From Bacteroidia bacterium (lineage in GTDB: Bacteria; Bacteroidota; Bacteroidia; Cytophagales; JAAEPT01), in NCBI GenBank assembly GCA_030431525.1, contig JAUIJC010000020.1, positions 31,080 to 95,079 on the forward strand: a stretch of 64,000 nt of DNA, in the 5' to 3' direction. Below the pieces are notes generated by a model, which did not search any database, had not been told where the DNA came from, and worked only from the letters and a program-made list of their open reading frames with translations. Each line of letters starts with the position of its first letter. Positions within the stretch are counted from its first letter, which is position 1. This document shows positions 34,618 to 43,670 of the stretch, one piece after another. A program made the position numbers and the translations under genes.

Positions 34618-35316
34618 ATGAGAGTCCTTTGCGTATTAACTTCCAATTCTCAACTGGGCAAAACTGGAGCTAAAACTGGCTTTTGGATCGAGGAGTTTGC
34701 TGCGCCCTACTATGCCCTGACCAATCATGGAGTAGAGGTCACGTTAGCTACACCAAAAGGCGGCATGCCTCCCATTGACCCAAAGAGTGACCTTCCTGAA
34801 AATCAATTGGAGGCCACCAAAAGGTTTCATGAAGACGAGGCCCTACAAACCTTATTAAAGCACACCACACCGTTGAGCAAAATCAACGCCGAAGAATTTG
34901 ATGCCATTTTTTTCCCTGGTGGCCACGGCCCTTTGTGGGACCTCCATTCTGATGCTGATAGCATTAGGCTTGTCGAGGAATTTTATAACTCCGGCAAACC
35001 CGTAGGTGCAGTTTGCCATGGTCCGACTGCTTTGCTAAATGCAAGAAAAAGTAATGGCGAGCCTCTTGTGAAAGGCCATAAAGTCACAAGTTTTTCCAAT
35101 GAAGAAGAGGAAGCTATGGAGCTCACTAAAGTGGTCCCCCACTCTATCGAGACACGGATGAAAGAACTTGGCGGGCATTACGTCAAAGGTGAGAGCTGGT
35201 CGGATTTTAGTGTCAGGGACGGCCTTCTGATTACAGGGCAGAACCCAGCCTCCTCCGTCAGTACCGCTGAGGAATTATTGAAGGCCTTGGGACAACAATC
35301 AAGAAAGGCAGCATAA
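34618..35316 (+). CDS. DJ-1/PfpI family protein (Hsp31-like)
   Basis: A 232-residue class I glutamine-amidotransferase-like protein. The nucleophile Cys is in GAVCHGPTALL after the elbow, with an acidic partner in EFDAIFFPGGHGPLWDL. The C-terminal VRDGLLITGQNPASS fits the family. Members act as glyoxalases, chaperones or proteases; the long form with GGHGPLWD resembles glyoxalase III/Hsp31 types. The start is the ATG at 34618. It is convergent with gyrA across a shared terminator. Confidence 0.9.
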   Translation: MRVLCVLTSNSQLGKTGAKTGFWIEEFAAPYYALTNHGVEVTLATPKGGMPPIDPKSDLPENQLEATKRFHEDEALQTLLKHTTPLSKINAEEFDAIFFPGGHGPLWDLHSDADSIRLVEEFYNSGKPVGAVCHGPTALLNARKSNGEPLVKGHKVTSFSNEEEEAMELTKVVPHSIETRMKELGGHYVKGESWSDFSVRDGLLITGQNPASSVSTAEELLKALGQQSRKAA

Positions 35317-35317
35317 A

Positions 35318-35347
35318 AAAAGGGTCGCCCGATTGGGCGACCCTTTT
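35318..35347. terminator. Shared terminator of the DJ-1/PfpI gene and gyrA
   Basis: AAAAGGGTCGCCC and GGGCGACCCTTTT form a perfect 13-bp stem with a 4-nt loop between two convergent genes, with A/T runs on both sides. Confidence 0.93.
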
Positions 35348-35368
35348 CAATATTATTTGAACTAGAAA

Positions 35369-37897
35369 TTATTCTTCAGTTCCTTCACCAGACTCTTCAA
35401 CGGATGGGGCATCCAATGATGTCTCCTCTCCTTCTACAAGCTCCTCATCTTCTTCGATGCGCTTCACTTTAGCGATAGATGAAATCTCATCTTTACCGTT
35501 CAAGCGAATCAAACGAACACCTTGAGTCGCACGACCCATAACTCTGAGGTCAGCAACTTCCATGCGGATCGTAATGCCCGACTTGTTGATGATCATCAAC
35601 TCGTCCTCATCGGTCACATCTGTCATGGCAACCAAAGAACCAGTCTTTTCGGTAATGGACATTGTCTTAACACCCTTACCACCACGACCAGTCACACGGT
35701 AATCCTCTACGTTGGAACGCTTGCCGTAACCCTTATCGGACAAGGTCAATAGATTGGATTCCTCCTCTTTCGTAACGGTTACCAAGCCAATTACCTCATC
35801 CTTGTCATCAGCAAGACGAACACCACGAACACCGGCAGCTGTACGACCCATGGCACGAACATTACCCTCATGGAAGCGAATGGCATAACCAGAACGCTTG
35901 GCGAGAATGATTTCGCTATCTCCGTCCGTTAGACGCACGTCTAAGAGACGATCGCCTTCGTTGATGGTAATCGCATTGATACCAGTGGAACGTGGACGAG
36001 AATAAGCTTCCAACAAGGTCTTCTTCACCACACCTTTGGCAGTAGCCATGATGAGGTAATGATTGTTGCAGAAATCTGCATCGCGAAGATCCTTGATGTT
36101 GATGATTGCACGTACCCGCTCACCTTGCTCGATGTTAATCAAGTTTTGGAGTGGACGACCTTTGGCTGTCTTGGATCCCTCAGGAATCTCGAAGCTTCTC
36201 AACCAATACACCTTACCAGCATCTGTAAAGATGAGCAAGAAGTTGTGGTTGGTTACTACCAAGAGATGCTCTGGATAATCCTCGGCTTTGGAGCCTGCAC
36301 CCTTGGAGCCGCGACCACCGCGACCTTGTGTACGGTACTCCACCAATGGCGTACGCTTGATGTAACCCTCACGGGAAACAGTCAAAACCATCTCATCGTC
36401 AGGAATAATATCCTCGATGTCAATCTCGTCAGAGTCGTGAGTGATCTGCGTACGGCGCTCATCACCGTAGCGGTCACGGACTTCCACAAGCTCTTCCTTA
36501 ATCAAGTCCATTCGAACCACCTCATCATTGAGGATGGTGTTCAAATGGTCAATCAAATCCATCAATTCTTTGTACTCCGCCTCGAGTTTCTCACGCTCCA
36601 ATCCTGTCAAACGCTGAAGACGCATATCAAGGATAGCCTTCGCCTGAATCTCGGAAAGACCGAAACGAGACATCAAGCCATCCTTAGCTTCATCCCCATC
36701 CTTAGAAGCACGAATCAGTGCAATCACCTCATCGATGTTGTCCAAGGCGATGAGCAATCCCTGAAGGATGTGCGCACGTTTTTCAGCTTCTCTTAACTCA
36801 AATTCAGTCCTGCGAACAACCACCTCGTGACGATGCTCAACGAAGTGCTTGATCATGTCCTTCAAGTTCAGGGTGTGTGGACGACCCTTTACCAAAGCAA
36901 CGTTGTTGATGCTGAAGGTAGACTGAAGTTGTGTGTACTTATAAAGGTTGTTGAGTACAACGTTTGGAATGGCGTCACGCTTGAGTTCATAAACTACGCG
37001 CAAACCACGACGGTCAGATTCATCTCGAATATCAACGATGCCCTCGATTTTCTTTTCGTTGATCAGCCCAGCAGTCTTTTCAATCATGGAAGCCTTGTTG
37101 ACCATGTACGGAATGTCATGGGCAACAATCTGAGTGCGTCCAGAATTGTTCTCCTCAATGGTACAGTTGGCGCGGATCACCACGCGTCCCTTACCTGTTT
37201 CGTAAGCAGACTTCACGCCCTTGAAACCATAAATGGTTCCTCCTGTCGGGAAGTCAGGCGCTGTAACATACTGCATCAAATCGTCGATGCTGATGTCATT
37301 GTCCTCGATGTAGGCGATAATGCCATTCACCACCTCAGTGAGGTTGTGAGGAGCCATGTTGGTGGCCATACCTACCGCGATACCAGAGCTTCCGTTTACC
37401 AACAAGTTTGGAATCCTTGTAGGCAAAACATCTGGCTCAACTAAGGAGTCGTCAAAGTTTGGGGAAAAGTTGACTGTTTCCTTTTTGATATCGGCGAGCA
37501 AATCCTCAGACATGCGCTTGAGGCGAGCCTCCGTATAACGCATTGCGGCTGGGGAGTCACCATCAATAGAACCGTAGTTTCCTTGACCATCTACCAATGG
37601 ATAACGAAGTGACCACTCTTGGGCCATCCTCACCATGGTGTCATACACGGAGCTGTCACCGTGCGGGTGGTACTTACCGAGCACCTCACCGACGATACGA
37701 GCAGACTTCTTGTAAGGCCTGTTGTAATTCACGCCCAACTCAGCCATGCCGTAAAGGACCCGGCGGTGCACCGGCTTGAGGCCGTCCCGCACATCTGGCA
37801 GGGCACGCGACACGATTACCGACATCGAATAGTCGATGTAGGCACCACGCATCTCGTCCTCAATGTTAATCGGTATAATGTTTCCTTCTTCGGCCAT
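35369..37897 (-). CDS. gyrA: DNA gyrase subunit A
   Basis: An 842-residue subunit that cuts and rejoins DNA in the A2B2 gyrase. The catalytic Tyr121 is in [10 protein letters not shown]. The quinolone region reads [10 protein letters not shown] with Ser82 and Asp86, the sensitive-type residues. The C-terminal beta-pinwheel includes the GyrA box as [10 protein letters not shown]. It ends in an acidic tail ([17 protein letters not shown]), common in Bacteroidota. It is monocistronic. Confidence 0.98.
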   Translation of the reverse strand: MAEEGNIIPINIEDEMRGAYIDYSMSVIVSRALPDVRDGLKPVHRRVLYGMAELGVNYNRPYKKSARIVGEVLGKYHPHGDSSVYDTMVRMAQEWSLRYPLVDGQGNYGSIDGDSPAAMRYTEARLKRMSEDLLADIKKETVNFSPNFDDSLVEPDVLPTRIPNLLVNGSSGIAVGMATNMAPHNLTEVVNGIIAYIEDNDISIDDLMQYVTAPDFPTGGTIYGFKGVKSAYETGKGRVVIRANCTIEENNSGRTQIVAHDIPYMVNKASMIEKTAGLINEKKIEGIVDIRDESDRRGLRVVYELKRDAIPNVVLNNLYKYTQLQSTFSINNVALVKGRPHTLNLKDMIKHFVEHRHEVVVRRTEFELREAEKRAHILQGLLIALDNIDEVIALIRASKDGDEAKDGLMSRFGLSEIQAKAILDMRLQRLTGLEREKLEAEYKELMDLIDHLNTILNDEVVRMDLIKEELVEVRDRYGDERRTQITHDSDEIDIEDIIPDDEMVLTVSREGYIKRTPLVEYRTQGRGGRGSKGAGSKAEDYPEHLLVVTNHNFLLIFTDAGKVYWLRSFEIPEGSKTAKGRPLQNLINIEQGERVRAIINIKDLRDADFCNNHYLIMATAKGVVKKTLLEAYSRPRSTGINAITINEGDRLLDVRLTDGDSEIILAKRSGYAIRFHEGNVRAMGRTAAGVRGVRLADDKDEVIGLVTVTKEEESNLLTLSDKGYGKRSNVEDYRVTGRGGKGVKTMSITEKTGSLVAMTDVTDEDELMIINKSGITIRMEVADLRVMGRATQGVRLIRLNGKDEISSIAKVKRIEEDEELVEGEETSLDAPSVEESGEGTEE

Positions 37898-38063
37898 AAA
37901 AACCTTTCCTTCTGATTATTGTAAAAAGGGGAATAGTTGCTCTCTTTCTTGCATCCTTTTCAGGTGCTGAAAACCCCTAAAAATACGAAAATAGGCCGAA
38001 CCAAGGCCCTTTATCGTTAAGTAAATCTTACGCTTTACCTTCTAATTTTCACACCTCGATAAT

Positions 38064-38149
38064 ATGTTCTGCAAAACCTTCTTATAACATGTTCTGCATA
38101 TAGATTCTTTGCAGAACATGTTATATTTATCCTTATAACACATTCTGCA
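38064..38149 (+). promoter_or_regulatory. Operator array overlapping the HTH gene start
   Basis: Four copies of a half-site related to ATAACATGTTCTGCA occur. They are a short one at 38064-38073, a full copy at 38084-38098, its exact inverse at 38110-38124, and a two-base variant at 38135-38149 ending directly before the ATG. Copies 2 and 3 form a perfect inverted pair with an 11-bp gap. Confidence 0.78.
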
Positions 38150-38509
38150 ATGGTCGCCGAACGCATAATTCAGTTAAGAACGGGAAAAGGATGGTCTCAA
38201 GAGGAACTGGCCTTAGCCATTGGAGCCTCCAGAGATATCATCAGCAAATACGAACGGGGCAACAACCTCCCTTCGATTGAGATGGCCTCAAAAATGGCAA
38301 AGGCTTTTGGCGTCTCTTTAGACTTTCTGATCAATGGAAAGGAGGACAATCGCTTACCTCAACAACCCAGTACAGATGAAAAAATGATAAGGAGGATTCA
38401 AGCGATTGAAAACTTAGATAAACAAAGTAGAACCGTATTACTACGGATGGTTGACGCCTTCCTTCGGGATGAAATCACTCGAAAAGCCCATCAGGAATTT
38501 CCCTATTAA
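38150..38509 (+). CDS. XRE-family helix-turn-helix regulator
   Basis: A 119-residue repressor-type protein. The HTH at residues 3-58 (GWSQEELALAIGASRDIISKYE) is followed by a short helical end (LDKQSRTVLLRMVDAFLRDE), shared with the HTH protein at 16278. The ATG directly abuts the last operator half-site and has no ribosome-binding sequence, so the mRNA may be leaderless or very short-leadered. Autorepression is likely. No downstream gene on this strand shares the transcript, so other targets are unknown. Confidence 0.9.
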   Translation: MVAERIIQLRTGKGWSQEELALAIGASRDIISKYERGNNLPSIEMASKMAKAFGVSLDFLINGKEDNRLPQQPSTDEKMIRRIQAIENLDKQSRTVLLRMVDAFLRDEITRKAHQEFPY

Positions 38510-38542
38510 AAAAAGGGGAGCTCAGAACATGAACTCCCCTTT
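38508..38542 (-). terminator. Hairpin between the HTH gene and the charged lipoprotein gene
   Basis: AAAGGGGAG (38512-38520) pairs with CTCCCCTTT (38534-38542) over a 13-nt loop. The T-run is on the minus strand, so it mainly serves the lipoprotein gene, which ends at 38569. Confidence 0.7.
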
Positions 38543-38568
38543 ACCATTATGTGATAGCTTTTAGATAG

Positions 38569-39288
38569 CTATTTCTTTTTTGGCTGCTTCCAGTTTTGAC
38601 CCACCTTGGGGTTTTGATTCTGCCAAACCTTAGTCACGCGGCTTCGGTATTCTTTACAGGTTGGATCATCACATTCTTCCTCCTCTTCTTCCTTCTTATC
38701 CCCCTTCTCTACCCCAGTAATGGTGGACTCGCCAAACACTTCTTCGGCCTCGTCCATTGTCTCCTTGGTGACACGTACACCGTCATCCTCATCACCTTCC
38801 TTCGCTCCTTTCTTTCTTCTCTTGCGGCGCTTCTTTCCCTCCTCTGGTTCTTCCTCCGCTTCCTTAGTGGTCACGACAGTTTCAGACTCAGGAGCCTTTT
38901 CCGTATCAACCTCCTCGGATTTGGCCTTTTTCTTCCTCTTCCACCACTTGGATTTTGTCTGAGTAGTATCCGATTCTGCCACCGTTCCATCCTCAGGAGC
39001 CTCCTCGACCCCATCAGCAACGGCAGTGCTATCGTTCAACTCATTCTTTTTCCAGAATTGCCACCACTTTTTATTGCTGGCCGTGGTAGAGTCGGACGCC
39101 GTAGAATCAGTTTGACTCAAATTCTTAGGCGGCCACTCCTGTATATTCATAATCATGTTGTGTCGGTGCTCCATCCGAATTTTACAGCCCAATACCGGAC
39201 ATTTCGGCTTACAGGAGACCGTGAAGAGACTGAGCGCCCCCGACAACAACACAAAACCCGTAATTCGTCTTATTTTTTTGGAAGACAT
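38569..39288 (-). CDS. Highly charged lipoprotein
   Basis: An unrecognised 239-residue lipoprotein. The signal peptide ends in a lipobox LFTVSC (Cys about 25), and CKPKCPVLGC gives a small Cys cluster right after it. The middle is low-complexity: alternating Lys/Arg-rich (KKRRKRRKKG) and Glu/Asp-rich blocks, with two WWxFWKK/KWWKRKKK tryptophan-basic patches. The C-terminal CDDPTCKEYRSRVTKVW could be a small folded end. The composition suggests an envelope spacer or a protein interacting with charged polymers. I start at the ATG at 39288. Confidence 0.72.
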   Translation of the reverse strand: MSSKKIRRITGFVLLSGALSLFTVSCKPKCPVLGCKIRMEHRHNMIMNIQEWPPKNLSQTDSTASDSTTASNKKWWQFWKKNELNDSTAVADGVEEAPEDGTVAESDTTQTKSKWWKRKKKAKSEEVDTEKAPESETVVTTKEAEEEPEEGKKRRKRRKKGAKEGDEDDGVRVTKETMDEAEEVFGESTITGVEKGDKKEEEEEECDDPTCKEYRSRVTKVWQNQNPKVGQNWKQPKKK

Positions 39289-39429
39289 AAAAGCGAATCT
39301 TCTTAACCAAAAACAGTGCACAAGTTAAGCCTTTTTCACAGGCCTTACCAAGAAGCGCACCTTTTGGTTCATGGAAACCGTTAAAACACCTTTTATCTTT
39401 GGGCAGAACGTTCAACGAACCCTCCTCGT

Positions 39430-40251
39430 ATGGCTTCATTGAGAGAAAGACTCAACATCATTGTTTTTGGAACTGACACCAAAGCCGGAAAACGTTTCGA
39501 CGTCTGGCTGCTGGTGCTGATTCTTGCGAGCACCATTGTAGTGATGCTCGACAGCGTATCTCACATTAGGAGCTACGCGAAAGGCTATTTCACCATAGCC
39601 GAATGGGTATTTACTGGAATCTTCACCATTGAATTCTTACTCCGCATCTGGATATCACCAAGACCATTCAAATACCTGTTTAGTTTTTATGGCTTGGTTG
39701 ATCTATTCTCCGTATTACCTCAATATCTAAGCCTATTCATTCCAGGAAGCCACAACCTCATCATCGTAAGAACCATTAGGTTACTTAGGGTATTTCGGAT
39801 TTTAAAAATGGTACACCTCTCCAAGGAAGCTCAGTCTCTCTTGGATTCCATCGAAAGAAGTAAAAATAAGATCATTGTCTTTTTGGGTGCCGCAGTAAGT
39901 CTTGCCTCCATATTGGGCACCCTCATGTATGTGGTTGAAGGACCTGAACACGGATTTAAAAGCATCCCTTTGAGTATTTATTGGGCAGTGGTCACCATGA
40001 CAACGGTAGGATATGGAGATATCGCCCCACAAACAGTCTTGGGTAAATTCATTGCCACCGCCATCATGCTTATCGGCTATGGCGTGCTTGCCGTGCCGAC
40101 GGGATTGATTTCTGCGGAAATCGTAAAAGGCTCCAATAATCAAAGCAAACACCAATGCCCGGCTTGTGGATGGGATCGCCATGAAGCTGGCGCTCAATTT
40201 TGCAATCAATGCGGACATTCCTTGGAAGAAGAAAAATCCAGAAAAACATAA
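39430..40251 (+). CDS. Voltage-gated potassium channel with C-terminal zinc ribbon
   Basis: A 273-residue inner-membrane channel. S1-S4 cover about 24-125, with S4 RTIRLLRVFRILKM carrying the gating arginines. The pore helix and selectivity filter are TMTTVGYGDIAP (about 192-203), then S6. The last 35 residues are a zinc ribbon of the CPxCG-x11-CNQCG type. The channel is of the Kv/KvLm type, tetrameric in relatives. The ribbon is an uncommon addition and may regulate gating or bind metal. It is monocistronic, with a terminator shared with pfkB. Confidence 0.92.
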   Translation: MASLRERLNIIVFGTDTKAGKRFDVWLLVLILASTIVVMLDSVSHIRSYAKGYFTIAEWVFTGIFTIEFLLRIWISPRPFKYLFSFYGLVDLFSVLPQYLSLFIPGSHNLIIVRTIRLLRVFRILKMVHLSKEAQSLLDSIERSKNKIIVFLGAAVSLASILGTLMYVVEGPEHGFKSIPLSIYWAVVTMTTVGYGDIAPQTVLGKFIATAIMLIGYGVLAVPTGLISAEIVKGSNNQSKHQCPACGWDRHEAGAQFCNQCGHSLEEEKSRKT

Positions 40252-40347
40252 TAGGTGATTGATACTCAATTCATTACAACCTGGATCAGCTTGTAACTTA
40301 TTGTAAATCAGCATCGGAAAAACTTAAAGCTTAAGAGGATATTCATT

Positions 40348-40390
40348 AAAAAAAGGGGCTTGGTTGAAGTACAACCAAGCCCCTTTTTTT
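40348..40390. terminator. Shared terminator of the channel and PfkB genes
   Basis: An 18-19-bp perfect stem (AAAAAAAGGGGCTTGGTTG and its complement) with a 5-nt loop lies between two convergent genes. It has A and T runs on its sides and so works both ways. Confidence 0.93.
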
Positions 40391-40410
40391 AATATTTCTG
40401 GAATGGATTT

Positions 40411-41340
40411 TTAGGCATTTCGACGCATGATCAAATGCTTATAAACCTCCTCAACATCCTCCTTCCTACAAAGCTCCGTGCCCTCGTTCATAGTGGCAGC
40501 TGTTCCCGTAGCGACTCCTCGCTGCAACACTTCCTCCAGACGCTCACCGCGGTCCAGAGCATAAACCATCCCTGCTACCATACTGTCACCAGCTCCCACT
40601 GTACTTTTCTTTGGCATGGTTGGAGGAATGACGTGCTCTGAAATCTCGTTGTTCACCAGCATCGCCCCACGAGGCCCTAAAGAAACCACGACGATTTCAG
40701 CTTGGCCTGCTTGGATAATTTTTTGAACACTATCATTCAGGCTCGCCTCAGTAACAGACTCATCACCTGAAATAATCCCCAGCTCCCTCAAGTTTGGTTT
40801 AATCAAAAACACACCTTCTTCCAAGGCAGCCAAAAGAGGATCGCCATGGGTGTCAATAATTACACGAGAGCCATTCTTCTTACCGATGTGCGCCACTCGC
40901 GCATAAAAGTCATCTGGCATTCCAGGCGCCAAACCGCCACTGGCCACCAAATAATCAGGAGCCAAATTTTTGATGTAATCCAACGCAGACTGCCATTCCT
41001 TTTCTGAAATCTCAGGGCCAGGCATTACATAGCGGAACTGCTGGTTGCTGGACATGTCCACAACAGTGAAGTTCTCCCGCGTCCAATTTTGAATCGGAAT
41101 ACGCTCTTGATCCACTCCTTCCTTTTGAAGTAAGTCTTCAAGAATTTCAGCAGTAAAACCTCCACCCAAATAGATAGCCTTGGCATCTCCTCCAAGCTTC
41201 TTGATGGCTCGAGCAACGTTGATCCCCCCTCCTCCTGGGTCAAATTTTGGAGCGTCACAGCGAAGCTTACTTTCTGGTCTTATCAAATCCACTTTGGTGC
41301 TTTTGTCCAAAGCTGGATTTAGGGTTAGCGTAGCAATCAT
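40411..41340 (-). CDS. PfkB-family sugar kinase (1-phosphofructokinase/6-phosphofructokinase II type)
   Basis: A 309-residue ribokinase-fold kinase. The N-terminal TLNPALDKS and GGGGINVARAIKKLGG are the LacC/FruK/PfkB signatures. The catalytic base lies in TVGAGDSMVAGM. With no PTS or tagatose genes near, a minor 6-phosphofructokinase is as likely as fructose-1-phosphate kinase. It ends near the shared terminator; rpe follows on the same strand after its own terminator. Confidence 0.88.
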   Translation of the reverse strand: MIATLTLNPALDKSTKVDLIRPESKLRCDAPKFDPGGGGINVARAIKKLGGDAKAIYLGGGFTAEILEDLLQKEGVDQERIPIQNWTRENFTVVDMSSNQQFRYVMPGPEISEKEWQSALDYIKNLAPDYLVASGGLAPGMPDDFYARVAHIGKKNGSRVIIDTHGDPLLAALEEGVFLIKPNLRELGIISGDESVTEASLNDSVQKIIQAGQAEIVVVSLGPRGAMLVNNEISEHVIPPTMPKKSTVGAGDSMVAGMVYALDRGERLEEVLQRGVATGTAATMNEGTELCRKEDVEEVYKHLIMRRNA

Positions 41341-41400
41341 TTCTTAAAGTATTCTAAAAACAATTTTACTCAGACAAGGTAGCGACTTGAATGAGGAAAC

Positions 41401-41426
41401 AAAAAAAGGAGGCCCCTAAAGCCTCC
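41401..41426 (-). terminator. Terminator of rpe
   Basis: GGAGGC (41408-41413) and GCCTCC (41421-41426) form a stem with a 7-nt loop. On the minus strand a run of T follows. It lies 26 bp past the rpe stop. Confidence 0.78.
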
Positions 41427-41451
41427 CTCCTAATAAATTTTTACTCAAACC

Positions 41452-42099
41452 TTATTTCTTCAGGTTTGCAATCGTAGCCAATGGATCCTCGGCATTGAAT
41501 ACGAAGCTTCCAGCAACCAAGACATCAGCACCAGCTTCAAGTAAAAGCGGAGCATTGTTAGCGTTTACACCACCATCAATTTCAATCTTGGTAGAAGCTC
41601 CTGCCTCATTAATAATCGCCTTTAACTTACGGATCTTATCGTATGTACCTTCGATGAATTTTTGACCACCAAAACCAGGGTTCACTGACATGATGCAAAC
41701 CAAGTCAACATCCTTAATCACTGGAGCCAAAAGCTCAACAGGTGTGTGCGGGTTGATTGCGACTCCGGCCTGAGCTCCCAAGTCATGAATCTGCTGAAGG
41801 TTGCGGTGCAAATGCGGACAAGCCTCATAATGAACAGTAATCACCTCTGCGCCCAATTTGCGGAAGGTTTCCACATAGCGCTCAGGTTTTTCAATCATCA
41901 AGTGAACGTCAAGCGGCTTTTTGGCGTGACGCTGCATAGCCTCCAACACCGGCATACCAAAAGAGATGTTTGGAACAAAAATACCATCCATGATGTCGAT
42001 ATGAATCCAGTCAGCCTCACTGCTATTAAGCATCTCGATGTCACGCTGGATGTTGGCGAAGTCTGCCGCCAATACTGAAGGAGCAATTAAATGAGCCAT
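41452..42099 (-). CDS. rpe: Ribulose-phosphate 3-epimerase
   Basis: A 215-residue TIM-barrel enzyme that interconverts ribulose-5-phosphate and xylulose-5-phosphate. LIAPSVLAADFANIQRDIEM, IHIDIMDGIFVPNISFG and VHLMIEKPERY hold the metal-binding His and Asp residues. MSVNPGFGGQKFI and EIDGGVNANN are the phosphate-side motifs. The length is standard. Monocistronic. Confidence 0.97.
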   Translation of the reverse strand: MAHLIAPSVLAADFANIQRDIEMLNSSEADWIHIDIMDGIFVPNISFGMPVLEAMQRHAKKPLDVHLMIEKPERYVETFRKLGAEVITVHYEACPHLHRNLQQIHDLGAQAGVAINPHTPVELLAPVIKDVDLVCIMSVNPGFGGQKFIEGTYDKIRKLKAIINEAGASTKIEIDGGVNANNAPLLLEAGADVLVAGSFVFNAEDPLATIANLKK

Positions 42100-42165
42100 G
42101 TCAGAAATCAGTCTCTATTTAAAGAACCTCAAGCAAAAGTTAAGCTTTGCTTGATTTTATTGTAA

Positions 42166-43029
42166 TCAGTTGAAAATCACGGTTTTATTCTCATAAACCA
42201 AGATTTTTCGTTCAAGGTGGCTATGGACCGCTCGGGACAATACCACCTTCTCCAAATCCTGCCCCATGCGCACCAAATCCTGCACGGTGTTGCCATGGTG
42301 AGCACGAGCCACGTCTTGCTCAATAATCGGCCCTGCATCAAGCTCTGCCGTCACATAGTGACTAGTCGCCCCAATCACCTTCACACCACGCTGATGCGCG
42401 GAATGGTATGGCTTGGCCCCAGGGAAAGCCGGAAGAAATGAGTGATGGATGTTGATACAACGTTGATCGTACTCCTTGATGAAATCCTCTGAGAGAATTT
42501 GCATGTAGCGAGCCAAAACCACGAAGTCAACATTATGTTCCTCCAAAAGTTCCATTTGGCGTTGCTCCTGTTCAGCCTTGTTCTCCTTGGTCACAGGGAG
42601 GTGATAGAACGGGATGCCAAATTTTTCCACCAATGGCTTTAACGTATCATGGTTACTCACCACCAACGGAATGTCTGCTTTCCACATACCAGATTCCCAG
42701 CGATAGAGAAGATCATAAAGGCAGTGGGACATTTTGGTAACGAAAATCGCCATCCTCGGACGCTCGTCCGAAAAGTGAAGCTTAAAGGTCATCTTATAAC
42801 GTTCACCTATAAGCGTCTGGAAATATTCCGAAATTTTCTCTGATGGTATGGCGAAGCTCGAGAGGTCAAACTCGACTCGCATAAAGAACACCTTGTGCTC
42901 AGCATCAATATGCTGCTCAAGGTTGACGACATTGCCGCCGTTCTTATATATAAATTCTGTAACCACAGCCACAATGCCTTTCTGGTCTGGGCAATGGATT
43001 AAAAGAATTGCTGTTGGTGTTTTTTTCAT
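42166..43029 (-). CDS. purU: Formyltetrahydrofolate deformylase
   Basis: A 287-residue enzyme that hydrolyses 10-formyltetrahydrofolate to formate and tetrahydrofolate. An N-terminal ACT domain (LLIHCPDQKGIVAVVTEFIY) precedes the formyltransferase fold, with the catalytic motif INIHHSFLPAFPGAKPYH and the Asp in AELDAGPIIEQD. It is distinct from both formyltransferase-like proteins in this window. Monocistronic. Confidence 0.96.
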   Translation of the reverse strand: MKKTPTAILLIHCPDQKGIVAVVTEFIYKNGGNVVNLEQHIDAEHKVFFMRVEFDLSSFAIPSEKISEYFQTLIGERYKMTFKLHFSDERPRMAIFVTKMSHCLYDLLYRWESGMWKADIPLVVSNHDTLKPLVEKFGIPFYHLPVTKENKAEQEQRQMELLEEHNVDFVVLARYMQILSEDFIKEYDQRCINIHHSFLPAFPGAKPYHSAHQRGVKVIGATSHYVTAELDAGPIIEQDVARAHHGNTVQDLVRMGQDLEKVVLSRAVHSHLERKILVYENKTVIFN

Positions 43030-43118
43030 AGCGACGCAAAGATAAAGGTTTGGTCGTGCAAGTTTTCCAGGATTCTTTCAAAAAAGAGCTCTTACCTACT
43101 ATGGTTGAGTTTTTATAT

Positions 43119-43158
43119 ATTTACAATTGTACCATACCCACTATAAACATTTGTAAAT
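43119..43158 (+). promoter_or_regulatory. Operator-like inverted repeat running into an HTH gene start
   Basis: ATTTACAA at 43119-43126 and TTGTAAAT at 43151-43158 are perfect inverse copies, and TACAATTGTA at 43122-43131 is itself a palindrome. The right arm contains the first two bases of the ATG at 43157. Confidence 0.6.
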
Positions 43159-43582
43159 GAAAGAACCTAACACTGAAGGGAGGATAAAATTACTCATGGA
43201 GCGATTTGAGATATCTCCCTCATCCTTAGCGGACACTATCGGAATTAAACGGGCTGCCGTCTCCCACCTATTGTCTGGAAGAAACAAAGCCAGCCTCGAT
43301 GTGGTGCAGAAGATTCTGACCACTATTCCCGAGCTTAATCCAACATGGCTGATTTTCGGCAACACCAATATGTTTGTTCACCCAATAAACCAAGATGATG
43401 AACAATTGATCACAGAAAGATTTGTGGAAAAAAAGAAACCTGAGCTCGAACAACCATCACTTCAGGAAAACCCAACTCCAACACCTATTCCCCTCCCTCC
43501 TACTTCACCAGATAAAAAAGTCGAAAGGATTGTCATATTCTATGACGACAAGACTTTTGAAACCTATTCCCCCAGCAACTAA
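43157..43582 (+). CDS. Helix-turn-helix regulator with Pro-rich linker
   Basis: A 141-residue XRE-type protein. The HTH is near residues 15-60 (SLADTIGIKRAAVSHLLSGRNK), followed by IPELNPTWLIFG, a frequent extension in Bacteroidota members. A Pro-rich linker (PTPTPIPLPPTSP) leads to a short C-terminal strand (KVERIVIFYDDKTFETY). The start codon overlaps a candidate operator, implying autorepression. Its stop is 88 bp from the mntR-like gene, which has its own operator. Confidence 0.88.
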   Translation: MKEPNTEGRIKLLMERFEISPSSLADTIGIKRAAVSHLLSGRNKASLDVVQKILTTIPELNPTWLIFGNTNMFVHPINQDDEQLITERFVEKKKPELEQPSLQENPTPTPIPLPPTSPDKKVERIVIFYDDKTFETYSPSN

Positions 43583-43613
43583 GACTCAGGCGAATTGAAT
43601 TGTTTTTTGGAAA

Positions 43614-43659
43614 TTTTTAGACCTGTCTAAAAAAATGATTTAGTTTTGCCTAAACCTTA
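43614..43659 (+). promoter_or_regulatory. DtxR/MntR-type operator and -7 box of the metal uptake operon
   Basis: Two sites adjoin. 43614-43633 is a perfect inverted repeat (TTTTTAGAC, CT, GTCTAAAAA). 43640-43659 (TTAGTTTTGCCTAAACCTTA) resembles the DtxR/IdeR box TTAGGTTAGCCTAACCTAA and contains TAGTTTTG at 43641-43648, which fits the -7 consensus TAnnTTTG. A repressor bound here would cover the promoter. Confidence 0.7.
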
Positions 43660-43670
43660 GATTGCAAGTG

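Noticed and set aside
36059..37444. Long open frames antisense to gyrA (245 and 205 codons)
   Set aside because: They are by-products of gyrA codon usage. gyrA itself is certain, and the opposite frames look like no protein family.
38596..39306. A 236-codon plus-strand frame opposite the charged lipoprotein
   Set aside because: The hydrophobic composition is what Lys/Glu codon blocks give when read in reverse. The minus strand has a lipobox and a terminator, so that strand is the gene.
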